Below, piece by piece: positions 1-9,332 of a stretch of 64,000 nt of DNA. Below the pieces are notes generated by a model. It had not been told where the DNA came from. It searched no databases and was given only the letters and a program-made list of their open reading frames with translations. Each line of letters begins with the position of its first letter. The stretch's first letter is position 1. The position numbers and the translations under genes were made by a program. The stretch is taken from positions 1 to 64,000 of the forward strand of contig NZ_MCIA01000033.1 of assembly GCF_003609635.1 (NCBI RefSeq), given 5' to 3'. The stretch comes from Lacrimispora algidixylanolytica (GTDB lineage: Bacteria; Bacillota; Clostridia; Lachnospirales; Lachnospiraceae).

Positions 1-683
1 CCAGTAGCACCAGTAGGTCCAGTAGGTCCAGTAGCGCCAGTAGCGCCGGTAGCACCAGTAGGTCCAGTAGGTCCAGTAGCGCCAGTAGGTCCAGTTGGCC
101 CGGCAGGTCCAGCAGGTCCAGTAGCGCCAGTAGCGCCAGTAGCGCCGGTAGCACCAGTAGGTCCAGTAGGTCCGGCAGGTCCAGCAGGTCCAGTAGCACC
201 AGTAGCGCCGGTAGCGCCGGTAGCACCAGTAGGTCCAGTTGGTCCGGCAGGTCCAGTAGCACCAGTAGCGCCGGTAGCGCCGGTAGCACCAGTAGGTCCA
301 GTTGGTCCCTGAGCACCGGTAGCGCCAGTAGGTCCGGTTGGTCCGGTTGGTCCCTGAGCGCCAGTAGCGCCAGTAGCACCAGTAGGTCCGGTTGGTCCCT
401 GGATACCCTGAGGCCCCTGAGGTCCTACAGGTCCCTGAGGCCCTTGTGGTCCGGTAGGACCGTCAGGTCCTGGAATACCCTGAGGTCCAGTAGGTCCGGT
501 AGGTCCCTGGAATCCTCTAGGTCCTTGAGGCCCCTGAGGTCCTTGAGGTCCCTGAGGCCCACGTGGTCCCTGAGGTCCTTGTGGTCCGGGACATCCTCTT
601 GGCCCTTGTGGTCCTACGCAGCAGCCACCGCCACCACCACCACAACCGCAGCGGTTCCCGTCCCAATCTCTACAATTATTCAT
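1..683 (-). CDS. Collagen-like repeat protein, partial (runs off left edge)
   Basis: The minus strand reads ATG at 683-681 with an upstream GGAGGG ribosome binding site and stays open to base 1 (227 codons), so the C-terminus is outside the window. After a short Cys/Gly-rich head ([20 protein letters not shown], then CC) the protein is almost entirely Gly-X-Y triplets. GPQ/GPR dominate first, then GPT, GAT and GPA, the usual collagen-like triple-helix pattern. Such proteins in clostridia and bacilli (BclA type) are commonly exosporium or surface filaments; that location is inference here. The Cys-rich head could anchor or cross-link the trimer. The repeat DNA is highly self-similar, so copy number may vary between strains and assembly may be unreliable. 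Any open frame on the plus strand here is an artefact of the repeat. Confidence 0.85.
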   Translation of the reverse strand, partial: MNNCRDWDGNRCGCGGGGGGCCVGPQGPRGCPGPQGPQGPRGPQGPQGPQGPQGPRGFQGPTGPTGPQGIPGPDGPTGPQGPQGPVGPQGPQGIQGPTGPTGATGATGAQGPTGPTGPTGATGAQGPTGPTGATGATGATGATGPAGPTGPTGATGATGATGATGPAGPAGPTGPTGATGATGATGATGPAGPAGPTGPTGATGPTGPTGATGATGATGPTGPTGAT

Positions 684-1157
684 TATAACTCCCTCCTGTC
701 AAGGCGAAATATATTCTTGTAAATGTTTTTGTAGATGAGTATAGTTCATAAAGGTTTTACTTTCCTTTATAACATATCATATGTAGGAAGTCTTAAGTTT
801 GATAGAGACAAAATCAACTTGATCTACAAATGTGAGTATATGCTCCTAAAAAAGGGGGTTTTAATTTAAAAACAGTAGTTCCTGTAAAATAAAGGTGTTA
901 CCTGGATTTGAAATTGATGAGGTATGTGATAATAGAATAATTTAACGAGTTAGAGAGAAGGTTTTGTCCACTGATTTATAAATGAATTGTGGTTGAGGAA
1001 AGAGTAGCAGGTCAGATATGGGAATATAAATTATAATTCATTTTATGCATTAAAAAACGCTGGAGTAGCACCTCTTGAATTGAGTGATTCTCTGGGGTGT
1101 CTCCAGCGCTTAAAAAAATTATATAAAGGTGCTTCAATCATATTTTGAAAATTCTGA
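684..1157. other. Intergenic region between collagen-like gene and heparinase operon
   Basis: AT-rich, with no convincing ORF. It must contain the minus-strand promoter of the collagen-like gene, but I could not assign -35/-10 boxes with confidence. A sporulation sigma factor would be expected if the product is an exosporium protein. The only clear element is the minus-strand terminator at 1058-1108. Confidence 0.5.
1052..1108 (-). terminator. Intrinsic terminator of the heparinase/two-component operon
   Basis: CGCTGGAG (1058-1065) pairs with CTCCAGCG (1101-1108), with extra pairing inside. Read on the minus strand the stem is followed by TTTTTTA, so it ends transcripts coming from the operon at 1158-6480. 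Confidence 0.75.
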
Positions 1158-2966
1158 TTACTGTATTTTAAGCATTAAATCCTGATGTTCCATGGTGATT
1201 AGCAGACGGTATATATCATGCTTCCATGCTGTTTGCAGGCGTTTATCCATGATAGGGATCTTTTCCTTCTGTATACTAGATGACCCCGTTACGAAAAGTT
1301 TCCCTAAATTCCCTATACTTATGAAATCCTCTGTTACCTTTGGCTCTTCGTAAAACATCAGGGATAAGACCGCTTTTCTAAGGCTGCCTTCATAATGATC
1401 CGTTATCACAATTTCATTTCCTTTTTTATGAATAGCGGTGCGAAGGTAAGATTGAATTCGTTCGTCGGGATAGGCAGAGGACAGATCCATAGATATCCTG
1501 TTTTCTGTTGGACTAAACTGGTGAGTTATCTGCTTTGCCATATACTCTTCGCCATCCTTTTGGAGTATCTGTATATCACCGTTAAAAAAAGTCGGGAGAT
1601 TGTGATAACACGACTGCATGGTCCAGATTTCGTACCGGTCAGGGGAGAAAGTCTTTTTGCTGTAAGTTTCCACCCCTACATCAATCAGAAGTGGGAGGCC
1701 ATCTTTATATATGGTAATACTACCGGTATCGTTGTGGTTGTGACTGTCGTTGTTATCCCCAGCCTTTACCGCCAGACAGAAGTGGTCATCTCTGGAAATA
1801 AAAATCCCCACACTTTCGTACCAGATGTCTTTATGGTTAATGTTAGATGTTTTATCCCAGGACATCATTTCGCTATGGGTAAAAATGGTCTGGAGTCTGT
1901 AAAAAAGATTGTTTTCCTTCAGAGTCAAAGGGTCATCGCTATTTTGATAATCGGAGGCGGCAAAAGCCATCAACTCCTGGTTGCCAGTCATTTTTCCAAA
2001 CAAAAACTCTCTTGCACCACAACGGCCTGCAACAGGTGAGCAGTCTGCGAAGTTCACGTAATAAACATCATCGACGTGAACATTTATTATGTAGGAGGCT
2101 ATGTTTTTTATTTTGACGGATTTATAAACGGAGGAAAATGCATGATCGGTTATCTCATTCAGCAGAAAAAGACAGTTAAACAGGCATAAGCCGGCGTGGC
2201 GGAAATACTGAGCGCCTTCATCGCAGCAACCATCATCCCCGTATTCCGAAAGAAAATAATCCATGCTTTTCACTGCCTTATTCATGATGGATTCTTTTTC
2301 TTCTTTTGGCAGGTCACGGCTGAATGCAGAAAGAAGTATGTTTTGGGTGCACCAGATGGTCCAGTTATTCATCTGACTAAAGCCGTCACCCATCCACCAA
2401 AAATGTTCCTGAAGATATGGCGTAAAGATACGTTCCTTCAGATTTTTGTTGATCATTTCTGACAGAAAAGGGCTGATATCGAAAAGTTCTTGCCTTAAAA
2501 GATATTCTGCAATGGAGACGACCGAAGCTGTCTCAGCAGCAAATAAATCAATGACAGGTCTGGTGACATCTGGAAGAATGAACTGGGGAGTATCACGGAT
2601 ATAGGAATTATGAGCTGGTAAGTGCCAGGCATTTTCCTCGCAAATTACATAAAGCCCGTTTATAATATCATCAAGAAAGCGTCCTTTGTGCTCTACACAT
2701 TCTGCTAAAACAAGACTATCCAGCGCGATCCTTCTTAAAAACTGCTTGTCTTCATATCGATTCCGGTTTCCTGTTCTTGTAAATTCCATGAAATCTGCGG
2801 CAGTGAGAGAAGGGTAATCAAAATCAAGATAGACCTCTCCGTTTTGTATAATCCGTTCTTTCAAATCTTCAGGAAGTGCTTCCCATTGATCCCGCTCAGA
2901 AGCTTGAGGATATGGATGGAAGTTTAATAATGGTTTATTTATGTTATTTGCAAGTTCTGTAATCAC
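1158..2966 (-). CDS. Heparinase II/III family protein
   Basis: A 602-residue protein with a GTG start at 2966, chosen because AAGGAG precedes it. The N-terminal half is helical, as in the alpha/alpha toroid of heparinase II/III and alginate lyases. The C-terminal half is beta-rich and carries the family-typical HNHNDTGSI stretch near residues 408-416, followed by LLIDVGVETY. Family members cleave uronic-acid-containing polysaccharides by beta-elimination, leaving unsaturated uronyl ends. No signal peptide is visible, so it probably acts in the cytoplasm on imported oligosaccharides. It is the last gene of an operon with the YesN-type regulator, 12 bases downstream of that gene. The pairing with GH88 and a glucuronidase-like GH2 across the divergent operon supports a uronic-acid substrate. 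The exact glycan cannot be read from sequence. Confidence 0.8.
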   Translation of the reverse strand: MITELANNINKPLLNFHPYPQASERDQWEALPEDLKERIIQNGEVYLDFDYPSLTAADFMEFTRTGNRNRYEDKQFLRRIALDSLVLAECVEHKGRFLDDIINGLYVICEENAWHLPAHNSYIRDTPQFILPDVTRPVIDLFAAETASVVSIAEYLLRQELFDISPFLSEMINKNLKERIFTPYLQEHFWWMGDGFSQMNNWTIWCTQNILLSAFSRDLPKEEKESIMNKAVKSMDYFLSEYGDDGCCDEGAQYFRHAGLCLFNCLFLLNEITDHAFSSVYKSVKIKNIASYIINVHVDDVYYVNFADCSPVAGRCGAREFLFGKMTGNQELMAFAASDYQNSDDPLTLKENNLFYRLQTIFTHSEMMSWDKTSNINHKDIWYESVGIFISRDDHFCLAVKAGDNNDSHNHNDTGSITIYKDGLPLLIDVGVETYSKKTFSPDRYEIWTMQSCYHNLPTFFNGDIQILQKDGEEYMAKQITHQFSPTENRISMDLSSAYPDERIQSYLRTAIHKKGNEIVITDHYEGSLRKAVLSLMFYEEPKVTEDFISIGNLGKLFVTGSSSIQKEKIPIMDKRLQTAWKHDIYRLLITMEHQDLMLKIQ

Positions 2967-2978
2967 AATGTTTTCTCC

Positions 2979-4595
2979 TTATTCTTCCTCGTATTCACGT
3001 ACCGTGTTATGCTGAATAAATTCTCTTGGGGATAAACCAGTAACTTTCTTGAAGACTTTACTGAAATAAAAGGCACTTTCAAAGCCAAGCTGGTCAGCCG
3101 CTTCATATATTTTCATATCTTGTTCCAGGAGTAGGGTTTTTGCTTTATTCACCTTTGCCTGAGCGATATATTCAGAAAAGCCAAGCTGGCAGTTCTTTTT
3201 AAATAGTATACTTAAATAATTTGGGCTTAAGCCAAATATACCGGCAACCTCATTTAAACTCAGTTTCTCAGTTATATGATTGTTAATGTACTTTTGTACG
3301 TTTGTGATGACATGTGCTTTATAGGTTTTTCGTTTGGACTTTAAAACATCACAAAGTCCGTCCCGGAACGTGGACATCCACTCGGAAATCTGGCTTACCG
3401 TAGTAAATCGGTAGATGGAACGGTAGCCGTCATTGTATGCAGAAAATATTTCAGCCATATTTTTTTCTCCATCGGGGAGAAGAGAGAGTGCAAGATATAG
3501 GATATTGCAAGCTCCATCAGCCGCCTGGGAAAAGCGCATCGGGTGGGATTCAAATAGTTCAATAATCTCCGTAAGTGTCTGATAAAGCACGTCCGTGTCA
3601 AATTCATTAAAGGCTTTTGTAATTTCACTTTTAAATACAGAGATATTAAATGCATTCCGCATTAAGGCCGTATCTGATGAAGTGAAAATTACGGCTGGTT
3701 CGGAGTCAGAAGATCTTGCAAATGCCTGGCGTGCCTCCTGATAGGACTCACTGATATTCAGTGGATGAATGACCGGGGTACCTACTCCTGTGAATAAGGA
3801 AACATTAAAATAATTATGAACCATCTCTGCCGTATTTATGAAACACTGGGAGACAATATCCTCCTTGAAATTTTCTGCTTCGGGGAGATGAAAAATAACT
3901 GCAAAGTGCTTCATATCTAAAGAAAAGACATAAGCAGGAAGATGCTTGCCGATTATCTCTTTTGCCATTTGTAAGGTGCTGTTATAAAGGTTCATTAGCT
4001 TTGTGTAATCCATGTCTTTATGACTGTCTTCTCTGATTTCGCAAAATGCAGCAAAATAGCAGCTCTCAGCAAAATCCAGCTTCAGATCTTTTGCCTGCAG
4101 CAAAAACTGTTCCTCGTTTTCAAAGAGATTATGGAGAAGCCTCATGAAGAATTTTTCAAAATAGCTTTGAAGCAAGGGACGTCCTGATTCTTTGTATTCC
4201 AAAGAGACCTGAAGCGTATCCAGTCGTGATAACGCCTTTTTTACAGCTTCTGATAGAGCGTCTGCGTTTAACTCCAGCTTAATGAGATAATCAATGGCTT
4301 CATAAGACATCGCCTCTTTTATTAGTTGGAATTCCTCATAGCTGGTGAGGAAGATAAAAAGGGGAATTCGTCCATATGTCTCCCTGCTGGTTTTTGCAAG
4401 CTCCAGACCGTTCATAATGGGCATGCGGATATCGGAGATAACAATTTCAGGTGAGTATTCTTCAATCATCTCAAGGGCATTTTGCCCGTTAACAGCCGTT
4501 CCGCAAATCTCGATTCCATAATCAGCCCAGTTTAACATGGACTTTATTCCAATTTGAACCAGAGGTTCGTCGTCTGCAATCAATAATTTCGTCAT
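2979..4595 (-). CDS. YesN-type response regulator (REC + AraC HTH)
   Basis: The ATG at 4595 is preferred over an upstream ATG at 4637 because AAAGG lies just before it and the protein then starts MTKLLIADDEP, a normal receiver-domain start; this gives 538 residues. The receiver domain has the acidic pair DD at residues 8-9 and the phospho-acceptor Asp55 in VISDIRMP. A long helical middle follows. The last ~100 residues are a double HTH of the AraC family, with NYLSILFKKN and the ending FYFSKVFKKVTGLSPREF. It lies 4 bases downstream of the sensor kinase stop, so the pair is translationally coupled. YesM/YesN pairs typically activate adjacent sugar ABC importers, here the divergent operon starting at 6806. 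Confidence 0.92.
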   Translation of the reverse strand: MTKLLIADDEPLVQIGIKSMLNWADYGIEICGTAVNGQNALEMIEEYSPEIVISDIRMPIMNGLELAKTSRETYGRIPLFIFLTSYEEFQLIKEAMSYEAIDYLIKLELNADALSEAVKKALSRLDTLQVSLEYKESGRPLLQSYFEKFFMRLLHNLFENEEQFLLQAKDLKLDFAESCYFAAFCEIREDSHKDMDYTKLMNLYNSTLQMAKEIIGKHLPAYVFSLDMKHFAVIFHLPEAENFKEDIVSQCFINTAEMVHNYFNVSLFTGVGTPVIHPLNISESYQEARQAFARSSDSEPAVIFTSSDTALMRNAFNISVFKSEITKAFNEFDTDVLYQTLTEIIELFESHPMRFSQAADGACNILYLALSLLPDGEKNMAEIFSAYNDGYRSIYRFTTVSQISEWMSTFRDGLCDVLKSKRKTYKAHVITNVQKYINNHITEKLSLNEVAGIFGLSPNYLSILFKKNCQLGFSEYIAQAKVNKAKTLLLEQDMKIYEAADQLGFESAFYFSKVFKKVTGLSPREFIQHNTVREYEEE

Positions 4596-4599
4596 AATC

Positions 4600-6480
4600 T
4601 TACCTTTCTGCTCCCTGGTTGTCGGTGTAGCGTTCATATGGAATCCGGATGCTCATGGTGGTAAATTCTCCTGGTTGGCTGGTAATTGTTATTCCGTAAT
4701 CCGGGCCAAAATCATGTTGAATCCGTTTGTTTACATTGCTAATTCCAATATGACGGAAGAACTCAGTGTTGTTTGCACTATCAGCGTCATCTTGCATTAC
4801 CTTTTCAATCATTTCCGGTGTCATGCCCACTCCGTTGTCTGTAATATCTATTTTAAGGATCTTTAAAGGAGAAGCCTCCTCTTTCTGAGCAGAGACAATG
4901 ATATGGCCTGCTGTTTTCGTCGGTTCGATTCCGTGAAATAGAGCGTTTTCTATAATGGGCTGAAGCGAGAAGCGGTGAATCCGGCATTGATACAGATCCT
5001 CAGACGTGATCTGGTATTCAATGGTAACGCTGCCGCCATAACGGTATTGCTGAATGAGGAAATAGTCTTTTACCAGTTCCAGCTCTTCTTTTAAAGTAAT
5101 AAAGGAGGCGGTTCCCTTTGAAACATTTTTTAACAACCTTGCAAGAGCTGTTGTCATATCCGCAATGCCGGTGGCATTTTGTATGGTAGCCATCCACTTA
5201 ATGGAATTAAGGGTATTGTATAAAAAGTGTGGATTAATCTGGCTTTGGAGTATCTGGTATTCCAAATCCTTTTTCTGCTTTTCATCGGCAACCTTTTTAT
5301 CCAGAAGAGTCATAATGTTTTCTGACATGCTATTAATGCCTTTTCCTACCTGTCCAATCTCGTGATCCCATTCGATTTCGGCATCTTTGGAGAAGTCTCC
5401 GGTGGAAATTTTAGATAGTTTACTGCTCACCTTGCGAATGGGGTCCATAATAATCCTATTTAAGAAAAAGATTAAAAGGATACCAAGGGAAAGGATGAAG
5501 AGACAGATTCCCAGTAGCAGAAGCATGTATAAATTCTTCTGTTGTTTAAACTGCTGTTCGGATAAAACTTGTATTAAGCTGAAATCTCCAATTCCTTCGA
5601 TGCCTTCAATAGGGCGTTCCACAACGATACGCTTTTCACCCTGCTCGGTGGTGACTGAAAGTACCTGGGTTCCCTGGAATAAGGCGTTTGTTTCAGAGTA
5701 CTGGCTTGGATTTTTGTAAGGGAGTTCTGTTTCCTTCCAGCTTCCCAAGTCATAGATATAGTTTTTTCCTCCAATGGTTAAAAACAGGGAACTGTCATCA
5801 GGAAGAGGGTAGGACGAGAGATAACGAGTGAATAGTCGTGTGGATATTTCCACATAAGTCCAGCCAATAATTTCTGAATTAAACTCATTGTAAGCTGGGC
5901 GTAATATAGGAATAATAGTATCTCCACCTATTTCTGCGAGAGGGTCGTTAATCAACCCGATCCAGAGAAAGTCAGGTGAATCATAAAGCCTCTTAAAAAA
6001 AGGCTTCTGACTGATAATCTTTGCTGCATAGGAAGAAGAATTATTTGTAGTAATCTGTAAAAAATTGTTTTCATCAATAGAAGAAACAAGGACCCGCGAA
6101 ATATAATCATAGGATCGAGTGTTATAATACTCTTCCTTTAATCGGTTATGAGTGGAGAGGGCCATGGGGCGCAGGTTATCGGTATCATTTTGTACGGAAG
6201 GAAGCTTTTGCCGATGTTTAAACGCTTCCAAATAACTAATTATGGTAGAATTGGAGCGGCACCACTTGCTAAAGTATATAATGTCTTTCATATCTGCAGC
6301 AATGTTATTGCTGGCAACTTGTAAATTAAATTCTGCTGACTGAATCTGATTCTTCCTTAAAAAAGACTGAAAGACAGAAAAGCAGATTGAAGTTGTAAGA
6401 ATTGTAATAAGCAGGGTGACAGAGGCTGTAAGTGCCATGAGCTTGCCCCTTATGGTTTTTGGTATGAACCTCTTCCACAT
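4600..6480 (-). CDS. YesM-type sensor histidine kinase
   Basis: 626 residues. TM1 lies near residues 12-35 and TM2 in LYMLLLLGICLFILSLGILL, enclosing an extracytoplasmic sensor region of about 290 residues. A HAMP segment (DPIRKVSSKLSKISTGDF) follows, then the His_kinase domain with phospho-acceptor His418 in INPHFLYNTLN, and a C-terminal ATPase with the N box QPIIENALFHG and G box DNGVGM. It should sense an extracellular glycan fragment, or a ligand-loaded binding protein, and phosphorylate the adjacent YesN regulator. The start ATG has GAAGGGA upstream. The gene is divergent from the importer lipoprotein gene. Confidence 0.92.
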   Translation of the reverse strand: MWKRFIPKTIRGKLMALTASVTLLITILTTSICFSVFQSFLRKNQIQSAEFNLQVASNNIAADMKDIIYFSKWCRSNSTIISYLEAFKHRQKLPSVQNDTDNLRPMALSTHNRLKEEYYNTRSYDYISRVLVSSIDENNFLQITTNNSSSYAAKIISQKPFFKRLYDSPDFLWIGLINDPLAEIGGDTIIPILRPAYNEFNSEIIGWTYVEISTRLFTRYLSSYPLPDDSSLFLTIGGKNYIYDLGSWKETELPYKNPSQYSETNALFQGTQVLSVTTEQGEKRIVVERPIEGIEGIGDFSLIQVLSEQQFKQQKNLYMLLLLGICLFILSLGILLIFFLNRIIMDPIRKVSSKLSKISTGDFSKDAEIEWDHEIGQVGKGINSMSENIMTLLDKKVADEKQKKDLEYQILQSQINPHFLYNTLNSIKWMATIQNATGIADMTTALARLLKNVSKGTASFITLKEELELVKDYFLIQQYRYGGSVTIEYQITSEDLYQCRIHRFSLQPIIENALFHGIEPTKTAGHIIVSAQKEEASPLKILKIDITDNGVGMTPEMIEKVMQDDADSANNTEFFRHIGISNVNKRIQHDFGPDYGITITSQPGEFTTMSIRIPYERYTDNQGAER

Positions 6481-6805
6481 AAATGGTGTCCCTTCTTTGG
6501 CTTATGGAGAATTGACCTACGGTAACATCTACAAAGTTAGCGTATTTTTTGTAAAATGTCAATGAAAAACAGGGCTTCATTTTGTTTAAAACTTGTCAAT
6601 ATGTATGCAAAAGAGAAATAGTGCTGATAATCATAAGATATTACATCTTTAATTCCAGATCATTCAATTTTTGAATAAATATTGAATCTTTTCTAAAAGA
6701 ATTTCCATTCTTAATCTTACATGTTTCATATATAATTCAGTTATGGTAAATTCTTAAAGATGTAAGAAGTTGCTTTTTAATTTATTCAAATCAGGAGGGT
6801 ATACA
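6481..6805. other. Divergent promoter region, sensor kinase / sugar lipoprotein
   Basis: 325 bases, AT-rich, no ORF. It must hold promoters for the minus-strand two-component operon and the plus-strand importer operon. TATAAT at 6731-6736 is a good -10 for the plus strand; the matching -35 (TTCTTA, 6708-6713) is weak, as expected for an activator-dependent promoter. A 12-base inverted repeat flanks this box. Confidence 0.6.
6641..6765. promoter_or_regulatory. Long-spaced perfect 12-bp inverted repeat in the divergent promoter region
   Basis: TTACATCTTTAA at 6641-6652 is the exact reverse complement of TTAAAGATGTAA at 6754-6765. They bracket the plus-strand -10 box. A partial copy (AATCTTACAT) starts near 6714. 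These are candidate sites for the adjacent YesN regulator. Confidence 0.45.
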
Positions 6806-8155
6806 ATGAAAAAAAGAACGCTCAGCCTTGCTCTTGCTTGTGCAATGGTAATGACCAGCCTTGCTGGATGTGCCGGTGCAGCAAAGGATGCCACAAAGGC
6901 ATCGTCCGAAAGTTCGGCAGCAGAGACAAAAGCATCAGAACCAGCAAAATCGGCAGAAGGTAAGACAACACTAAAGTGGTCCGTTTGGGACATCAGCAAA
7001 ACAACATACTATCAGCCACTGATTGATGCATTTGAAAAGTCTCACCCAGATGTAAAGATTGAAATGGTAGATTTAGGCTCTACAGATTATCAAACTGTCC
7101 TTGCAACGGAATTAACAGGAAGCGGTTCTAATTTCGACGTAGTAACTGTAAAGGACGTTCCAGGATACATGACTCTTGTAAATAAGGGCGTTTTAGAGCC
7201 TCTAGACAGCTACATCCAGTCATCTGGAGTCGATTTGACCCAGTATAAAGGTCTTACTGATCAGATTAAGGTAGAGGATAAATTATACGAACTTCCTTTC
7301 CGTAATGATTTCTGGGTAATGTTCTATAACAAAGATATTTTTGACAAAGCAGGCGTAGCTTATCCAACCAATGATATGACATTTGAACAGTACGACGCTC
7401 TGGCAAGAAGCCTTGCAGTTGATACACCAGGACAGGAAGTATATGGTGCTCACTATCATACTTGGAGATCTGCTGTACAGCTTTTCGGTATTCTTGACGG
7501 CAAGAATACGATTGTAGATGGAAAATATGAATTCTTAAAACCATACTATGAGATGGTATTAAAAGAGCAGGAAGATGGCGTTACTCAGGATTATGCAACT
7601 TTAAAAACCAGTGGGCTTCATTACTCCGGTGCATTTGCACAGGGCAATGTAGCTATGATGAATATGGGAACATGGTTCATCTCTACAATAATGGATAAAA
7701 TTCGTACAGGTGAATATACAGACTGTACCAACTGGGGAATTGCAAAATATCCTCATGCCGAAGGAGTTGAGCCTGGTTCTACTCTTGCAACCATAACATC
7801 TCTTGCAATTCCATCAAATGCACCAAATAAAGACCTTGCTTGGGAATTTATCAACTTTGTAAGCAGTAAAGATGGCGCAGAGATCCTTGCTTCCACGGGA
7901 ACCATCCCTGCAGTTATGAACAAAGCTGTGTCTGATCTGGTTTCCGGAACCGATGGTTTCCCTAAGGATGATAAAACAAGCGCAGACGCTCTTAATACTT
8001 CTAAGCTGTATTTAGAGATGCCAGTAAACAAAAAGAGTTCTGAAATTGAAACAGTTTTAAATGAAGCTCATGATGCAATCATGACAGGTAGCATGTCTGT
8101 CGATGACGGCATTGCACAGATGAATGAAAAGATTGGTGCGATTTTAGCAAAGTAA
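6806..8155 (+). CDS. Sugar ABC transporter substrate-binding lipoprotein
   Basis: The ATG at 6806 is set by AGGAGG seven bases upstream, giving 449 residues. The start is a lipoprotein signal peptide: MKKR, a hydrophobic stretch, then the lipobox LAGC. A Ser/Ala/Glu/Lys-rich linker follows, then a family 1 solute-binding fold (KWSVWDISK at the first strand, the TYYQPLIDAFEKSHPDVKIE region, and a C-terminal helix pair). It captures an oligosaccharide at the cell surface for the two permeases downstream. The ligand is probably the uronic-acid oligosaccharide handled by the hydrolases in the same run, which is inference from context. A hairpin follows the stop and probably favours expression of this gene over the permeases. 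Confidence 0.9.
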   Translation: MKKRTLSLALACAMVMTSLAGCAGAAKDATKASSESSAAETKASEPAKSAEGKTTLKWSVWDISKTTYYQPLIDAFEKSHPDVKIEMVDLGSTDYQTVLATELTGSGSNFDVVTVKDVPGYMTLVNKGVLEPLDSYIQSSGVDLTQYKGLTDQIKVEDKLYELPFRNDFWVMFYNKDIFDKAGVAYPTNDMTFEQYDALARSLAVDTPGQEVYGAHYHTWRSAVQLFGILDGKNTIVDGKYEFLKPYYEMVLKEQEDGVTQDYATLKTSGLHYSGAFAQGNVAMMNMGTWFISTIMDKIRTGEYTDCTNWGIAKYPHAEGVEPGSTLATITSLAIPSNAPNKDLAWEFINFVSSKDGAEILASTGTIPAVMNKAVSDLVSGTDGFPKDDKTSADALNTSKLYLEMPVNKKSSEIETVLNEAHDAIMTGSMSVDDGIAQMNEKIGAILAK

Positions 8156-8171
8156 ATGTTAAGAGTCAACA

Positions 8172-8195
8172 GAGGCGGGCGAAAAAGCCCGCCTC
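8172..8195 (+). terminator. Intra-operon hairpin after lipoprotein gene
   Basis: GAGGCGGGC (8172-8180) and GCCCGCCTC (8187-8195) form a perfect 9-bp GC-rich stem with a 6-base loop. It is followed by ATTTA rather than a full U-tract, so partial termination or 3'-end mRNA protection is more likely than full termination. Confidence 0.7.
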
Positions 8196-8247
8196 ATTTA
8201 AAGAAAACTTCTGATTTGATCATAGAAATAAAGGAGGAAAAGCATAA

Positions 8248-9315
8248 ATGGCGAAGACAATAACAGAGTCGCAGAAGCAGGAAAAAATCACAGCCTTACA
8301 AAAAGAGCGGGAAGCTTTCAGTCTTAAGCTCAGAGATGCCGTAGGTACGCGTAAACGTGATTCACTGATTGCGAAAATCGAAAAAATAGATGAGCAGATA
8401 AAAAAAGAGAGAACCGGAGAGCGGTTTACCAGGCAGGAAAAGAGGAATTTAATCGCATATTCCTTTATCGCACCTAATTTTATCGGATTTGCTTTATTTA
8501 CCCTTGGACCGATTATTTTTGCTTTTGTCCTTGCGTTTATGAAATGGGATGGAAACAGCCCCATGGAGTTTGCAGGACTTAAGAATTTTATAGATATGTT
8601 TTCAAATGACAGATTCCGGGCTTCCTTTGTAAATACCATTGTATACTGTCTGGCAACAGTACCGTTAACACTGGTCAGTGCTCTTGGACTGGCAATTGTG
8701 TTAAACCAGAAAGTAAAAGGAAAAAACTTTTTCCGTACGGTTGGCTTCTTCCCTTATGTAGCCTCCTTAGTCGCTGTAGCGGCTGTGTGGAACATGTTAT
8801 TTAGCCCTATGAAAAGCGGTCCTGTCAACATGCTGCTTTATAATCTGGGAGTACATGCAAAGAGCCTACCAAAATGGTCCGCAGACCCTAACTGGGTTAT
8901 GTTCACCATCGTTTTGTTCAGTGTATGGAAGAATATGGGTTACTATATGGTAATCTATCTTGCTGGTCTGCAGGGAATCAATGGAGAACTTTATGAGGCA
9001 GCAGGACTTGATGGCTGTAATGCATGGCAGAAATTCCGCTATATTACCTGGCCTCAGCTTCAGCCTACTACATTCTTTGTAACCATAATCCTGACCATTA
9101 ACTGCTTTAAGGTTTACGACATCGTCTATATGCTGGCAGGTGGCTCCAATGGTATCGTCAGCTCCCAGGCAATGGTTTTAGTTTATCACATCTATGAAGA
9201 AGCGTTCCGTAACTGGAATTTAGGTTATGCAAGCGCAGTTGCTATGGTATTGTTCTTAATGGTACTTGTCATCACACTGGTTCAGTTCCGTGGTGAGAAG
9301 AAATATGCAAACTAA
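8248..9315 (+). CDS. Sugar ABC transporter permease (MalF/UgpA type)
   Basis: 355 residues, with AAAGGAGG before the ATG. The first ~65 residues form an unusually long charged, coiled-coil-like cytoplasmic extension rich in Glu, Lys and Arg. Six membrane segments then start at LIAYSFIAPNFIGFALF. The EAA loop that contacts the ATPase reads ELYEAAGLDGCNAWQKF. It forms the channel with the permease encoded 17 bases downstream. No ATPase gene is present nearby; Firmicute oligosaccharide importers of this class usually share an MsmK/UgpC-type ATPase encoded elsewhere. Confidence 0.92.
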   Translation: MAKTITESQKQEKITALQKEREAFSLKLRDAVGTRKRDSLIAKIEKIDEQIKKERTGERFTRQEKRNLIAYSFIAPNFIGFALFTLGPIIFAFVLAFMKWDGNSPMEFAGLKNFIDMFSNDRFRASFVNTIVYCLATVPLTLVSALGLAIVLNQKVKGKNFFRTVGFFPYVASLVAVAAVWNMLFSPMKSGPVNMLLYNLGVHAKSLPKWSADPNWVMFTIVLFSVWKNMGYYMVIYLAGLQGINGELYEAAGLDGCNAWQKFRYITWPQLQPTTFFVTIILTINCFKVYDIVYMLAGGSNGIVSSQAMVLVYHIYEEAFRNWNLGYASAVAMVLFLMVLVITLVQFRGEKKYAN

Positions 9316-9332
9316 GAAAAGGAGGATTCGAA

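Noticed and set aside
1-683. Regular short repeats resembling a CRISPR-type array
   Set aside because: The periodicity is 9/18 bases and follows Gly-X-Y codons in one open frame; there are no spacers.
444-722. Plus-strand ORF rich in Arg, Ser and Leu
   Set aside because: It is the antisense shadow of the collagen-like repeat on the minus strand, which has the ribosome binding site and the meaningful Gly-X-Y pattern.
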